Positions 9,480 to 18,110 of a stretch of 48,899 nt of DNA are shown here, piece by piece. How positions within the stretch are numbered: the first letter of the stretch is position 1; each line of letters opens with the position of its first letter. The notes under the pieces were generated by a model that had not been told where the DNA came from, did no database searches, and saw only the letters and a program-made list of their open reading frames with translations. The stretch comes from Alteromonas antoniana. Lineage in GTDB: Bacteria > Pseudomonadota > Gammaproteobacteria > Enterobacterales > Alteromonadaceae. The stretch covers positions 1 through 48,899 of the forward strand of contig NZ_JAESDH010000031.1 of assembly GCF_019249295.1 (NCBI RefSeq). Direction: 5' to 3'. The position numbers and the translations under genes are program-made.

Positions 9480-10676
9480 TTACGCAAACAGGCTGATTAA
9501 CTTGTATCCCCCCAGTCCTACGACGACGGATACAACGATGATCCCCAGCAAATTACTCCAGGTGCCGTTCTTAAACTCTCCCAGCGCTTTGCTTTTATTC
9601 ATAACGACCAGCAAAAAGATGGCAATAATGGGCAACAAAAGACCATTCGCGGCCTGAGCAAAAAGGATGGCGGAAAGCGGTTTAAAGTTAAGGCTGGCAA
9701 CCGCGACACCACACGCGATAACCAGCCCCCAGACGAGCCTGAAGGCCGGGCTTTTCATATCATCCGACAGTGAGAGTGCGCCGCAGACCGCAAATGCAGC
9801 AGCCAGGGGAGCAGTGATCGCACTGGTAAGTCCGGCGGAGAATAACCCTAATGCAAAAAAGGCCTGTGCCCAGTCACCCAGAACGGGCTTTAGCTGCTCG
9901 CCGATATTTCCTGCATCCAGTGTTGCGGCCTGCTGGTAAAACGCGGTCATCGCGGTAGCAACCACAACCAGTGTAATCAGCCCACCCATAGAAATGGCGG
10001 TAGCCGATTGCTTGCGACAAGCATGAATTGCACTGGCTTTATCCTGTCCCCGGGTATTTTTAGCCACAAGGCTGGCGTGAAGAAACAGATTGTAAGGCAC
10101 GATGGTGGTGCCGATTAGTGCCAAAATCGTGGTAATGGCCCCGACATCCAGCGTGGGGCTGGCAAACTGTGCCAACATAGCTCCCCAGTCAGGGGAAGCG
10201 ACCAGCAGAGTGAGAAAAAACACACCAGCCATGATAAATACCAGCGCAACCAACACCGATTCAATCCACTGATGCTGTCCTGTCCATAATAGCAGTGCCG
10301 CAAGCACGCCCAACAGCAACGCCCAACCCGCCGTTCCCAGGTCGTAAAACGCGTTTAATCCAATGGCTGCGCCGGTTAGGTTTCCGGATTCATAAGCGGC
10401 ATTTCCAATGCCAATAGCGCTGACAATCAGTGCAATACACAAGCCTCGCAGCCAGGGATGGCGGATCATGTCTTTCATCCCCGATGACAGTCCTTGTCCC
10501 GTTGCAATCCCCAATCGGGCGGCCATGTCCTGTAACACAATGGTGGCAATTATTGAAAACACCAGCGCCCACACCAGATGAAAACCAAAGTTCGCCCCAG
10601 CCAGACTGGCCGTGGTTATTGTGCCGGGGCCGATAAAGGCGGCTGCGATGATAAAACCGGATTTGTCTTTTGCCAT
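9480..10676 (-). CDS. Nramp-family transporter with non-canonical metal site
   Basis: The 398-aa integral membrane protein has about 11 hydrophobic segments and belongs to the Nramp/SLC11 family. Canonical Nramps bind Mn2+ or Fe2+ through DPGN in TM1 and a Met in the MPH motif of TM6. Here the TM1 motif reads IGPGTITTAS and the TM6 region reads GTTIVPYNLFLHAS. The Asp, Asn and Met ligands are therefore apparently Gly, Thr and Val. The protein belongs to a divergent Nramp-like clade, and its substrate (another divalent ion or something else) is uncertain. It is a single gene on the minus strand, convergent with the C-S lyase gene. Naming it mntH would not be justified. Confidence 0.85.
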   Translation of the reverse strand: MAKDKSGFIIAAAFIGPGTITTASLAGANFGFHLVWALVFSIIATIVLQDMAARLGIATGQGLSSGMKDMIRHPWLRGLCIALIVSAIGIGNAAYESGNLTGAAIGLNAFYDLGTAGWALLLGVLAALLLWTGQHQWIESVLVALVFIMAGVFFLTLLVASPDWGAMLAQFASPTLDVGAITTILALIGTTIVPYNLFLHASLVAKNTRGQDKASAIHACRKQSATAISMGGLITLVVVATAMTAFYQQAATLDAGNIGEQLKPVLGDWAQAFFALGLFSAGLTSAITAPLAAAFAVCGALSLSDDMKSPAFRLVWGLVIACGVAVASLNFKPLSAILFAQAANGLLLPIIAIFLLVVMNKSKALGEFKNGTWSNLLGIIVVSVVVGLGGYKLISLFA

Positions 10677-11042
10677 ATAATACTCACGTGATTTTGGTTA
10701 TTGTTGTAGGAGCTTGTTACTATCGGTTTTCAGGAAAGTTCGAATACCTCTGACGTCACTGCGGATTGCAGACTGGAAACTCACCCGGTCACGCTTTCGT
10801 CGTTTGGCAGGTCAAGTCAGAAAAGGCTAGTGACGAAAGGTGCCTGGCTGTATGTCTTCCAAAGGCCGGCGCTTCTGGCGTCAGACTCTCTGGCATTAAG
10901 CGTAGCTTGCAAGCCGGTCATATGTGCAGGACTTGCCGCGAAACTTCAGACGCATTCGTACTTTCTTCAGGCAGGATACCGGCTTTAGCGGAACCACTGC
11001 AAGTGAACCGGCCTTCGTTTATTTGATTAAGGGATCGATTGC
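10677..11042. other. 366-bp intergenic stretch, content unexplained
   Basis: This is the divergent region between the Nramp gene (minus) and the YecA-like gene (plus). A 260-bp plus-strand open frame (10766-11026) is present but lacks a ribosome site and family resemblance. The stretch is GC-balanced, contains several short inverted repeats (for example around 10870-10900 and 10955-11010) and could encode a structured RNA. No riboswitch class was recognised on either strand. Confidence 0.3.
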
Positions 11043-11681
11043 GTGAAAACTCTTCAGGAGCTCAGTGCTCTGCCAAAATTCAGCGCTATCCTGCCATCTT
11101 ACTACGAGATGGATGGGATGATATTTGCTGTCGCAGCGTCGCCGGAGATACCTATGCCGGAAACCTGGATGCCTTGGTTGATTCAGCATTCGGGCAGCAC
11201 CATGGTAAGCGAGGATGTGGATGAACTGGCTGAATGCCTGATGGAGACGCTGCGCAATCACCTTAGCGCGATGCGTACGCAAGATAATTATTTGCCGCTG
11301 ACATGCCGTTGGCAGCAGGGAGCGACAATACCTGAGTCGCTCGAACTCTGGCTGGGAGGTCTGCTAAAAGGGCATCAGTTGCTGGAGTCGATATGGCGAA
11401 ATGCATGGGAAAGAAAGGCGAAAAAAGAAAACTTATCGGCCGATGAAGAGGATCCTGCAACCCGGTTGGCGCGCTGTCTCAAACTCTTTTCCACGCTGGC
11501 CAGACATCAGTTGGCATTATCACAACGCTCAGGAGAAAATGCTGAGAAGTTGCGTGCTAATCTTCCTGTATTGTGGCGACAGTTGCCGGCGATGCTTCAG
11601 GAATACGTGACTCTGTCCGGCGATCTCGCGCAGGCGTTGCCTAATCAGTTTGAAATGTATAACAAAATTCCGGATGCCTGA
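11043..11681 (+). CDS. UPF0149 (YecA/YgfB-like) family protein
   Basis: The 212-aa cytoplasmic protein has the UPF0149 hallmark MDGMIFAVAASPE followed by PETWMPWLI (residues 23-46). It has the family's helical composition, with a WLGGLLKGHQ segment near 103-112. YgfB and YecA are poorly understood; YgfB in Pseudomonas represses AlpA-dependent genes, and some YecA proteins carry a C-terminal zinc motif, which is absent here. The start is GTG at 11043, with AAGGGA upstream. It is a single gene with a repeat element downstream. The family call is based on the N-terminal motif and overall helical content, so the exact subgroup is uncertain. Confidence 0.7.
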   Translation: MKTLQELSALPKFSAILPSYYEMDGMIFAVAASPEIPMPETWMPWLIQHSGSTMVSEDVDELAECLMETLRNHLSAMRTQDNYLPLTCRWQQGATIPESLELWLGGLLKGHQLLESIWRNAWERKAKKENLSADEEDPATRLARCLKLFSTLARHQLALSQRSGENAEKLRANLPVLWRQLPAMLQEYVTLSGDLAQALPNQFEMYNKIPDA

Positions 11682-11705
11682 GCGGCAATAAGCTGAATAG
11701 TCGAT

Positions 11706-11753
11706 TAATACCAATCTGTAATAGTGAGCACGCATTATATCGGATTGGTATAA
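11706..11753. repeat. Interspersed ATACCAATC inverted repeat
   Basis: ATACCAATC (11708-11716) and GATTGGTAT (11743-11751) form a perfect 9-bp inverted repeat, with weaker pairing extending inward. This ATACCAATC/GATTGGTAT palindrome is a common intergenic repeat in Alteromonadales and Shewanella-like genomes. It follows the YecA-like gene and may form an mRNA 3'-end hairpin. Confidence 0.65.
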
Positions 11754-11879
11754 AAGCCTTCGCCTCTGCGTGCTTTGTGTCGTCAGTAGGGAGTTGCATC
11801 CTGGCATAGCCATAATCACGCCCAAATGCACAGATAAGCGTGAATTCACTCGTTTACTTAACTACGTTTAGCATAAGCT

Positions 11880-12062
11880 TCAGCGTTGATGTTGTCTCTG
11901 ACTAAGCGTATTGCGTAACGTCGCTACATAGGTATCAAGTTCAATGCGGGCCTGTTCGTACGCTGTGCTGAGTTCGGCAGATTCGGGTTGCTGGCGTAGC
12001 GCGTTAAAGGCGCTGTCAGTTCGTTCCAACAGGTATTTGAGGTGTTTATTACTCACGTCCAT
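11880..12062 (-). CDS. Small hypothetical protein (60 aa), helical
   Basis: This is a short, charged, Gln/Arg/Glu-rich protein with heptad-like leucines (LKYLLERTD, ALRQQPE, LDTYVATLRNTL), likely a helical hairpin or short coiled coil. The start at 12062 is chosen because AGGAAA sits 7 nt upstream and the longer open frame (to 12143) begins with a hydrophobic stretch lacking a ribosome site. It lies 119 bp downstream of hemJ on the same strand and may share its transcript. The family was not recognised and no function can be given. Confidence 0.6.
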   Translation of the reverse strand: MDVSNKHLKYLLERTDSAFNALRQQPESAELSTAYEQARIELDTYVATLRNTLSQRQHQR

Positions 12063-12181
12063 GATGTTTCCTGATGTTTGGTCGTTCACTGCCTGTAGAA
12101 CGGTGTTAGCGATTAGATAAAAGTGGTACTCATACAGCGCCAATTTCTATGAGTACTCACTTGTATCGTAAACATCGACAT

Positions 12182-12610
12182 TTAGATCGGTTTTACCACC
12201 GCCAGAATAACAATTGCCAGTAAAATTAAAACCGGCGCTTCGTTCAGAATGCGATAAAACCTCGATGAATGGCGATTTTCATCACGTGAAAATTGTTTCC
12301 ATAGTTTAAACAGATAGAAGTGATAACCGTATACTGCAAGTAAAAGTGTGATTTTTACGTGAAGCCAGGCTGATGCGCGAAACCAGTCCATGCCATATAC
12401 TGCTATCAGCCAGATACCGAAAAACAGGGTCAGGAATGCAAATGGTGTGACGAAAAACCATAATCTGCGCTCCATAATAATGAACTGGTCTTTGACGTCC
12501 TGAGAAGTGGCGTTGGCATGATAGACAAACAGCCGGGGTAAATAAAAAATCCCTGCCATCCACGCAATCATAAAAAAGATATGCAGAGCTTTTAACCATA
12601 AAATAGACAT
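12182..12610 (-). CDS. hemJ: HemJ-type protoporphyrinogen IX oxidase (UPF0093/CopD-like membrane protein)
   Basis: HemJ oxidises protoporphyrinogen IX to protoporphyrin IX in the inner membrane, the penultimate step of haem synthesis, in bacteria lacking HemG and HemY. The 142-aa product has four hydrophobic segments, the N-terminal LWLKALHIFFMIAWMAG signature with conserved H10, FYLPRLFVYHA, and conserved K86 in WLHVKITLL; the His and Lys are reported as essential in HemJ. The length is normal for the family. AAGAGAAG precedes the ATG. The family is sometimes loosely annotated CopD-like, but the residues fit HemJ. Confidence 0.85.
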   Translation of the reverse strand: MSILWLKALHIFFMIAWMAGIFYLPRLFVYHANATSQDVKDQFIIMERRLWFFVTPFAFLTLFFGIWLIAVYGMDWFRASAWLHVKITLLLAVYGYHFYLFKLWKQFSRDENRHSSRFYRILNEAPVLILLAIVILAVVKPI

Positions 12611-12796
12611 GACGACTTCTCTTATCCGTGATTACCGGCAGTGCCGGCGCTGTTTCGAATTGGCAGGTAACCGTTGCATGTTAACAATCTCATCATGATT
12701 ATCAGTCCCCGGTACCCTTGACTTGCGCTAAGACGACGTCTTTGCGCCACTGGTTTGCGTATTCCTTTGTTCCTGTTAGCTGGCCAAATATCTTTC

Positions 12797-14473
12797 TTAG
12801 TATCTCGCTTTTTGCAGGAAGCTTTGCAGTATATTCCAGGTGATTACGCCCTGAATTTCTGCGGGTTCGTTATCGTAAATAAATACCGCTCCGGAGCGTG
12901 AATTTTTTAACTTCTCGTACACTTCGTGCAAGGTCGTTTGCCCGCTGAGACCCTCCATATCATGGTAGGTCAGCGCTTGGGCATCGTGCTCCAGGCTGAC
13001 ATTGTATTGTACCAACTGGTAATGCACATCAATTTCAAACCGGGATTGTTGTACCACAATGTCCGTGGGGTTCTTCTCCAGGTAATCCGATATCGCTTTT
13101 TCCGGAGCATCAATGAATAGCTTGTATTCGGTGGTCATAGCGGCAAGCACACCGGTTTTCTCAAGGGCTTCCCGGATTGACGAAATAGCGTATGGCAGGT
13201 TCTGATAATCCAGCTGGCGAATAAATACCGATCGGTTACCAAAAAACTGTGTTGCTGTGACATACGCAGGCACTATTACCAACATGGCAGGCAGAATGAT
13301 TTGCGGCGAATACGACAATTCCATCACTGCTGAGAGCGCGGCCAAAGGGGCGTGAAGCACAGCTGTCAGCATGCCGGCAACCCCCAGTAGTGCAAAGCTG
13401 CTGGTGTATTCCTGTACGTTAATCACAGACGACAGAGGGAGCAGTAGTACCGCGCCTGCCAGCATGCCTATAACCATCACCGGCCCCATAATTCCGCCGG
13501 GAACTCCCAGGCCAATCGCGCAGACCGCGAGAACAAATTTTGCCACCAGCACCGCGGTAAGAATAAGCATGCCGGGTTGTGAGTCAAACAGGTTCTCTAC
13601 ATCTATAAAACTTGCGCCGAGGGCTTCGGGTAATACCACACCGACAGCGCCGGTAATAAGCGCGGCAAGGATAAGACGCCAAATCATACTGACCGGACGA
13701 AATAGCGTCATAATACGCATTAGTTGATTGTTAAACAGGGTTGCCAGCATCCCCAGGATAATTCCCAGAACAATCAGATACAGATACATCCATTCGCTGA
13801 ACACAGCAAAAGAGAGAAATGACAACTCATTAATCTCTCCAAAAACCATACGAGTAAGTACAGAGCCGCAGGCTGCTGCCAGCATGACAGGAACGAACAT
13901 ATGTATTTTGTATTCCCGGAGCACCACTTCCATCACAAAAATGACGGCAGCAAACGGCGTGTTGAAGGATGCAGAAATGCCTGCTGCAATGCCGCACCCG
14001 GCGAGAATACGGATGCTGTTGTAAGGCAGTCTCAGCCATTGCCCGAGAAAGCTACTGCCGGCTGCCCCAAGGTGAACAGACGGGCCTTCCCGACCTACGA
14101 CAAAGCCGCCGGCTAATGCCAGCATGCCGCCAAAAAACTGATTTATAGTGGTCCGGAAGGGCACATGACCATAATAGTACTTCACCCGGTGAATAATGAA
14201 CGGAATGCCCATTCGGTAGTGCTTAAAGCCGGTAAGAAATGCAATTATCAAAATCAGCAGCACGCTGATGAGTGGCATCAGAAAATACACCGGCCACTGG
14301 TTATCAAACCAGCTACCCAAGGTACCGAAAGCAGAGGTTTCTACCCACTCTACACAAAGCCGGAACAGGATAATCAGCATTGCCGCGCTCACACCAGCGA
14401 TGATGCCCAGAATACACAGCTGAACAGAGGTTCTTGGATGAGCAAGTTCTTGTCTTAAAGCCGACAGGCGCAT
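12797..14473 (-). CDS. ClC-family chloride channel/transporter with C-terminal CBS domains
   Basis: The 558-aa protein has the 18-helix ClC core (about residues 15-430) and a C-terminal pair of CBS-like segments (about 440-555). The GREGPSVHLG motif keeps the external gating glutamate. Other ion-site motifs differ from the E. coli exchanger: GSGIP is RMGIP (filter Ser replaced by Met), GGIFAP is GGIMGP, the internal proton glutamate E203 is Val (IFVMEVV), and the region of Tyr445 reads RSVFIRQ. By analogy with eukaryotic ClC channels, which carry Val at the E203 position, it may not be a strict Cl-/H+ exchanger. The CBS pair suggests nucleotide control. It is monocistronic and divergent from the DUF6776 gene. 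Confidence 0.9.
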   Translation of the reverse strand: MRLSALRQELAHPRTSVQLCILGIIAGVSAAMLIILFRLCVEWVETSAFGTLGSWFDNQWPVYFLMPLISVLLILIIAFLTGFKHYRMGIPFIIHRVKYYYGHVPFRTTINQFFGGMLALAGGFVVGREGPSVHLGAAGSSFLGQWLRLPYNSIRILAGCGIAAGISASFNTPFAAVIFVMEVVLREYKIHMFVPVMLAAACGSVLTRMVFGEINELSFLSFAVFSEWMYLYLIVLGIILGMLATLFNNQLMRIMTLFRPVSMIWRLILAALITGAVGVVLPEALGASFIDVENLFDSQPGMLILTAVLVAKFVLAVCAIGLGVPGGIMGPVMVIGMLAGAVLLLPLSSVINVQEYTSSFALLGVAGMLTAVLHAPLAALSAVMELSYSPQIILPAMLVIVPAYVTATQFFGNRSVFIRQLDYQNLPYAISSIREALEKTGVLAAMTTEYKLFIDAPEKAISDYLEKNPTDIVVQQSRFEIDVHYQLVQYNVSLEHDAQALTYHDMEGLSGQTTLHEVYEKLKNSRSGAVFIYDNEPAEIQGVITWNILQSFLQKARY

Positions 14474-14559
14474 GGTGTGGTACAGTGATTCCGTTACATA
14501 CCGGGCATGTTATCACAACTGCTTGGTAATCATCATCTTATGGTATATAAAACAGACAC

Positions 14560-15339
14560 ATGATAATGACCCCCGAGCAGTTAAAAGCGCGCTATGGCGC
14601 ATTCAGGCTCTCCTTACTGGTGCTGGCAGCACTGATGGCAATGGCATTTTTTGGCTACCAGCTAGCTGGTTACCTGCAGGATAACAACAGCAAACAAAGC
14701 GAAGCCATGGCTGAGACTAAAGCGCTGCTGGAGGCAGAAAATGCCGCACTCAAAACACGCGTAAACCAACTTGAGGTGGCGCTTCAGTTGGCGAGGCAGG
14801 TGACAGGCAGTGAACGCGATATTCAATCGGCGTTACAGGACGAGCTGCATGATTTGCGATCGCGTCTGGACTTCTACGAAAACGTAATGGCGCCGGAGAC
14901 CACGCAGGACGGGTTTTACATTGATGGCGTGCAGGTATTTGCGACGAACACGCCTAATTTATACCAGTTGCGTTTTGTTTTGCTGCAGCAGCGCGATAAT
15001 CGTGCGATCGTGAAGGGAGATCTGGCAATCAGTATTACCGGCAACCTGAATAACGAAAGGGTGACCTATGAGGCCGGCTCGGCCGGTTTCCTACCTGAGG
15101 GCACGGTCAAATATCGCTTTAAGTACTTCCAAACCGTGAATGTGAATTTCAGCTTGCCCGAAGAGTTTGAACCTGAATTTCTGCATTTTGAAACTGATGT
15201 TTATCAATACACGACTTTACGCGGTAACTATCAGCGCACGATCTCATGGCATGACAGCGCGACTCAGGAAAGCACAATGTCAGAGACGTCTATGCTTGAT
15301 AAACATCAGAGCGCAGAAGAGCCAATGCGCAAAGGATAA
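14560..15339 (+). CDS. DUF6776-type single-pass membrane protein
   Basis: The 259-aa protein has one N-terminal transmembrane helix (about 17-38), then a coiled coil (about 45-105: KALLEAENAALKTRV, ELHDLRSRLDF), then a beta-rich C-terminal domain (about 110-230, with DGVQVF and QLRFVLLQQ). This architecture matches DUF6776 proteins, widespread in Alteromonadales and other gammaproteobacteria, often near bactofilin and erpA genes; no bactofilin is present here. The start at 14560 has no strong ribosome site; the ATG two codons later is also possible. It probably faces the periplasm. Function is unknown, with cell-envelope scaffolding a guess only. Confidence 0.7.
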   Translation: MIMTPEQLKARYGAFRLSLLVLAALMAMAFFGYQLAGYLQDNNSKQSEAMAETKALLEAENAALKTRVNQLEVALQLARQVTGSERDIQSALQDELHDLRSRLDFYENVMAPETTQDGFYIDGVQVFATNTPNLYQLRFVLLQQRDNRAIVKGDLAISITGNLNNERVTYEAGSAGFLPEGTVKYRFKYFQTVNVNFSLPEEFEPEFLHFETDVYQYTTLRGNYQRTISWHDSATQESTMSETSMLDKHQSAEEPMRKG

Positions 15340-15437
15340 CCGGGCTTTCGATTCATAACGTTGCGCATCACCACTGATTAGTCGTTTTCTATTCAGTGGC
15401 GATGCCAGTATTTTTGATATGCCCCAGCGCTGAGGGC

Positions 15438-16454
15438 TTATGCGAACCAGTGGCGTGTGCGGTTTGCAAACCACACCAGCGATAACATTACCGGTACCTC
15501 AACCAGTACGCCAACGACGGTTGCCAGCGCAGCGCCCGACTGCAATCCAAATACAGAAATGGCAACGGCAACTGCCAGCTCAAAAAAGTTCGAGGTGCCA
15601 ATCATACAGGCTGGCGCGGCGACGTTATGCGGAAGCTTCAGCCACTTTGCCAGCCAATACGCCAGCGCGAAGATGCCATAGGTCTGGATGAGCAGCGGAA
15701 TGGCTATCAGCACAATGGCTTCAGGTTGTGAAAGGATTGTCTCAGACTGAAAGCCAAACAGCAGCGTAACCGTGGCCAGAAGTCCGATAACGGACCAGGG
15801 CTTCATGGCGGCAAGGAAGCTGTCTATCCGACTGTGATCACTGCCCTTGTCCAGGCTTTTGCGAACAAAGGCGCCGGCCAGCAGCGGCACTACCACGTAC
15901 AGCACAACGGAAAGCAGCAAGGTGTTCCATGGCACCGTAATGTCGGTCACGCCCAACAGCAAGCCGGCAATCGGCGCGAAGGCAAAAATCATGATCACGT
16001 CATTTATCGAGACCTGTACCAGGGTATAGTTGGCATCGCCGCGGGTAAGCTGGCTCCACACGAACACCATCGCTGTGCAGGGCGCAACACCGAGCAGTAT
16101 CATACCCGCGATATACTCGCTGGCTGTCTGCGGATCGACCCAGTCGGCAAACACGCCTTTGAAAAACAGCCAGCCAAGCAGGGCCATCGTAAAAGGTTTG
16201 ATTAGCCAGTTTATGACCAGGGTCAGGATGAGCCCTTTAGGCTTCTTTCCTACATCCTTAATGGAAGCGAAATCGATTTGCACCATCATCGGGAAAATCA
16301 TCAGCCAGATAAGTACCGCTATCACCAGATTTACATGCGCATATTCAATTCCGGCAACGGCCTCAAAAAAGCCAGGTACCAGTGTACCAGCTGTTATTCC
16401 GGCAATAATCGCAAGTCCCACCCAGACGCTCAGGTATCGTTCAAAAAGTCCCAT
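15438..16454 (-). CDS. acr3: Arsenite efflux permease Acr3
   Basis: Acr3 exports As(OH)3 or arsenite across the inner membrane. The 338-aa protein has 10 hydrophobic segments and the ACR3 signature with the essential cysteine in [19 protein letters not shown] (helix 4), followed by [12 protein letters not shown]. It also contains [15 protein letters not shown] in helix 9. The length fits bacterial Acr3 (BASS superfamily). It is the last gene of arsR-arsC-arsH-acr3, 9 bp after the arsH stop, so control is by ArsR. After the stop there is only a weak hairpin (15371-15399). Confidence 0.95.
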   Translation of the reverse strand: MGLFERYLSVWVGLAIIAGITAGTLVPGFFEAVAGIEYAHVNLVIAVLIWLMIFPMMVQIDFASIKDVGKKPKGLILTLVINWLIKPFTMALLGWLFFKGVFADWVDPQTASEYIAGMILLGVAPCTAMVFVWSQLTRGDANYTLVQVSINDVIMIFAFAPIAGLLLGVTDITVPWNTLLLSVVLYVVVPLLAGAFVRKSLDKGSDHSRIDSFLAAMKPWSVIGLLATVTLLFGFQSETILSQPEAIVLIAIPLLIQTYGIFALAYWLAKWLKLPHNVAAPACMIGTSNFFELAVAVAISVFGLQSGAALATVVGVLVEVPVMLSLVWFANRTRHWFA

Positions 16455-16463
16455 GTATCGCTC

Positions 16464-17180
16464 CTAAATGCTGCGCTGATTAACGCGTTGACTTACTTGT
16501 TCTGCAGTTTCTACCCGCTCTGAATAACGATCGACAAAATGTGTTTTGTTGTCACGTAGCAGCAACGTAAACTTCATCAACTCTTCCATCACATCGACAA
16601 TGCGGTTGTAGTAGGGCGATGGTTTCATCCTGTCGTTATCATCAAACTCCATAAAGGCTTTCGGAACCGAGGACTGATTAGGGATGGTGACCATACGCAT
16701 CCAGCGGCCAAGTATTCTTAACTGATTTACGGTATTAAATGATTGTGAGCCCCCACAGACCTGCATGACTGCCAGCGTTTTTCCCTGTGTGGGACGCACA
16801 CCCCCAACACTCAGCGGCACCCAGTCGATTTGGCTTTTGAAAATACTGGTCATTGAGCCGTGACGTTCCGGCGAGCACCATACCTGACCTTCTGACCACA
16901 TCATCAGGTCACGTAATTCCTGTACCTTAGGATGAGAAGCATCTTCAGTATCGGTTTGCGGTAACCCGTCGGGATTAAAGATGCGGGTTTCAGCACCAAA
17001 GTGCTGCAATATCCTGGCGCTTTCCTCTACTACCAGACGGCTGAATGCCCGCGGTCGCAATGAGCCGTAAAGCAACAGAATTTTTGGCTTATGGGTAGTG
17101 AATTGTTTGGCAAAATTGCTCGTCGACGGCGTATCAAGACAGCTTGCCTCTATGTTCGGAAGAGTGTCATAGGTAGTCAT
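16464..17180 (-). CDS. arsH: Arsenical resistance flavoprotein ArsH
   Basis: ArsH is an NADPH-dependent FMN flavoprotein that oxidises trivalent organoarsenicals (for example methylarsenite) to the less toxic pentavalent form and also shows quinone or ferric reductase activity. The 238-aa product has the flavodoxin-like [14 protein letters not shown] phosphate-binding loop, [20 protein letters not shown] and [20 protein letters not shown], typical of ArsH. The start at 17180 is chosen because its ATG overlaps the arsC stop in an ATGA junction (4-bp overlap); the longer open frame would intrude further into arsC. It lies between arsC and acr3 in the arsenic operon. Confidence 0.94.
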   Translation of the reverse strand: MTTYDTLPNIEASCLDTPSTSNFAKQFTTHKPKILLLYGSLRPRAFSRLVVEESARILQHFGAETRIFNPDGLPQTDTEDASHPKVQELRDLMMWSEGQVWCSPERHGSMTSIFKSQIDWVPLSVGGVRPTQGKTLAVMQVCGGSQSFNTVNQLRILGRWMRMVTIPNQSSVPKAFMEFDDNDRMKPSPYYNRIVDVMEELMKFTLLLRDNKTHFVDRYSERVETAEQVSQRVNQRSI

Positions 17181-17650
17181 GCCTGCGCACCTGCCTGGCA
17201 AAGCGCAGCCTGTAGCGACTCCCTGCTATTACAATGCCGGGCAATCGTGACCAGTTTACTAACGCGGTTTTCGATTTCATGAATACATTCATCGAAGGCC
17301 CGCGAGATTGTCTCTTCACTGCCCTCAACTTTAGAAGGATCGGCCAGACCCCAGTGCACTTTGCAGCTTTTGCCGAAATACACCGGGCAGGACTCACCGG
17401 CTGCTGAGTCACAGACAGTAATGACAACATCAGGCTCGAAATCTTCAAAGTCATCCCACGACTGACTGGTAAGATCGTTGGTTGGATACCCTTTTTCCTT
17501 AAGGTATCGCAAGCTTAGCGGGTGGACTTCGCCTACAGGCTGACTTCCGGCGCTGCGGGCTTCAATCGCCCAGTCAGCGAGCTGATTAGTGATAGCCTCA
17601 GACAAAATACTTCTGCACCGGTTGTGGGTACAGATATACAGAATTTTCAT
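17177..17650 (-). CDS. arsC: Arsenate reductase ArsC, LMW-phosphatase/thioredoxin type
   Basis: It reduces arsenate to arsenite for export by Acr3. The 157-aa protein has the low-molecular-weight tyrosine phosphatase P-loop CTHNRCRS (C7-S14), and the redox relay cysteines C80 and C88 in [12 protein letters not shown]. This indicates the thioredoxin-coupled family (as in Staphylococcus pI258 ArsC) rather than the glutaredoxin-coupled E. coli type. ADPSKVEG is also typical. The start at 17650 has GAGGAG upstream; an earlier frame start adds 16 unrelated residues. Its stop overlaps arsH. It lies 54 bp downstream of arsR. Confidence 0.93.
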   Translation of the reverse strand: MKILYICTHNRCRSILSEAITNQLADWAIEARSAGSQPVGEVHPLSLRYLKEKGYPTNDLTSQSWDDFEDFEPDVVITVCDSAAGESCPVYFGKSCKVHWGLADPSKVEGSEETISRAFDECIHEIENRVSKLVTIARHCNSRESLQAALCQAGAQA

Positions 17651-17704
17651 TACGTTTTTCTCCTCAGGCGCTGTTGATCTTCGGGCATCAAAGATCAATC
17701 GCTC

Positions 17705-18046
17705 TTAACAACAGACCCTGCTGTTCTGACTGTCCTGCAGCCTTTTCAGCGAATCCGAATAATATCCGGGGTTATGATCTGCGGTGAGTGAGATCACGCC
17801 TCGCGCCCACTCAGGCAAATCCGGGTGTAAGCGGTAGTACACCCATTTCCCGCGACGTTCATCCAGCAAAAGACCACACTTTCGTAGCGACGCCAGATGT
17901 CTGGAAGTTTTAGGTTGGTCGAGCTTAAGCGCGGTCATCAGATCGCACACACAAGCTTCTCCTGCATGCTGTATAAGCAGCATAGACTGCAATCGGGTGT
18001 CATCAGCAAGGCATTTGTAGAACTGGCAAGGATCCATAGCTAACAT
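17705..18046 (-). CDS. arsR: ArsR/SmtB-family arsenic-responsive repressor
   Basis: ArsR represses the ars operon and is released from DNA by As(III). From the start at 18046 the protein is 113 aa, and the metal-site cysteines fall at C32 and C34 (ACVCDLM), the same numbering as E. coli ArsR. The third E. coli ligand C37 is Met here. The winged-helix follows (LDQPKTSRHLASLRKCGLLLDERRGKWVYYRLH), with an extra Cys in RKCGLL and a C-terminal CC pair that might supply a third ligand. No strong Shine-Dalgarno precedes this start, and an ATG 3 codons downstream is possible. It is the first gene of the operon with an AT-rich palindromic region upstream. Confidence 0.88.
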   Translation of the reverse strand: MLAMDPCQFYKCLADDTRLQSMLLIQHAGEACVCDLMTALKLDQPKTSRHLASLRKCGLLLDERRGKWVYYRLHPDLPEWARGVISLTADHNPGYYSDSLKRLQDSQNSRVCC

Positions 18047-18092
18047 ATGCGAAATAAAACATATGTGAATTTTCGTATGTGTTGGCGTATAA
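18040..18092 (-). promoter_or_regulatory. Probable ArsR operator/promoter
   Basis: The region holds two CATATG hexamers (18044-18049 and 18059-18064), with CATATGCGAAA facing TTTTCGTATGTG as an imperfect inverted repeat. Similar AT-rich CATAT-containing dyads bind ArsR in front of other ars operons. It overlaps the proposed arsR start region, so transcription may begin close to the start codon, or the second ATG may be used. Confidence 0.5.
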
Positions 18093-18110
18093 GTCAATGT
18101 ATCGCGAACG

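Noticed and set aside
10766..11026. 86-codon plus-strand frame in the Nramp/YecA gap
   Set aside because: There is no ribosome site and no recognised domain; the gap is listed instead as unexplained.
15371..15399. CCACTGA/TCAGTGG stem between acr3 and the DUF6776 gene
   Set aside because: The loop is long (15 nt) and no T-run follows on either strand, so it was not called a terminator.
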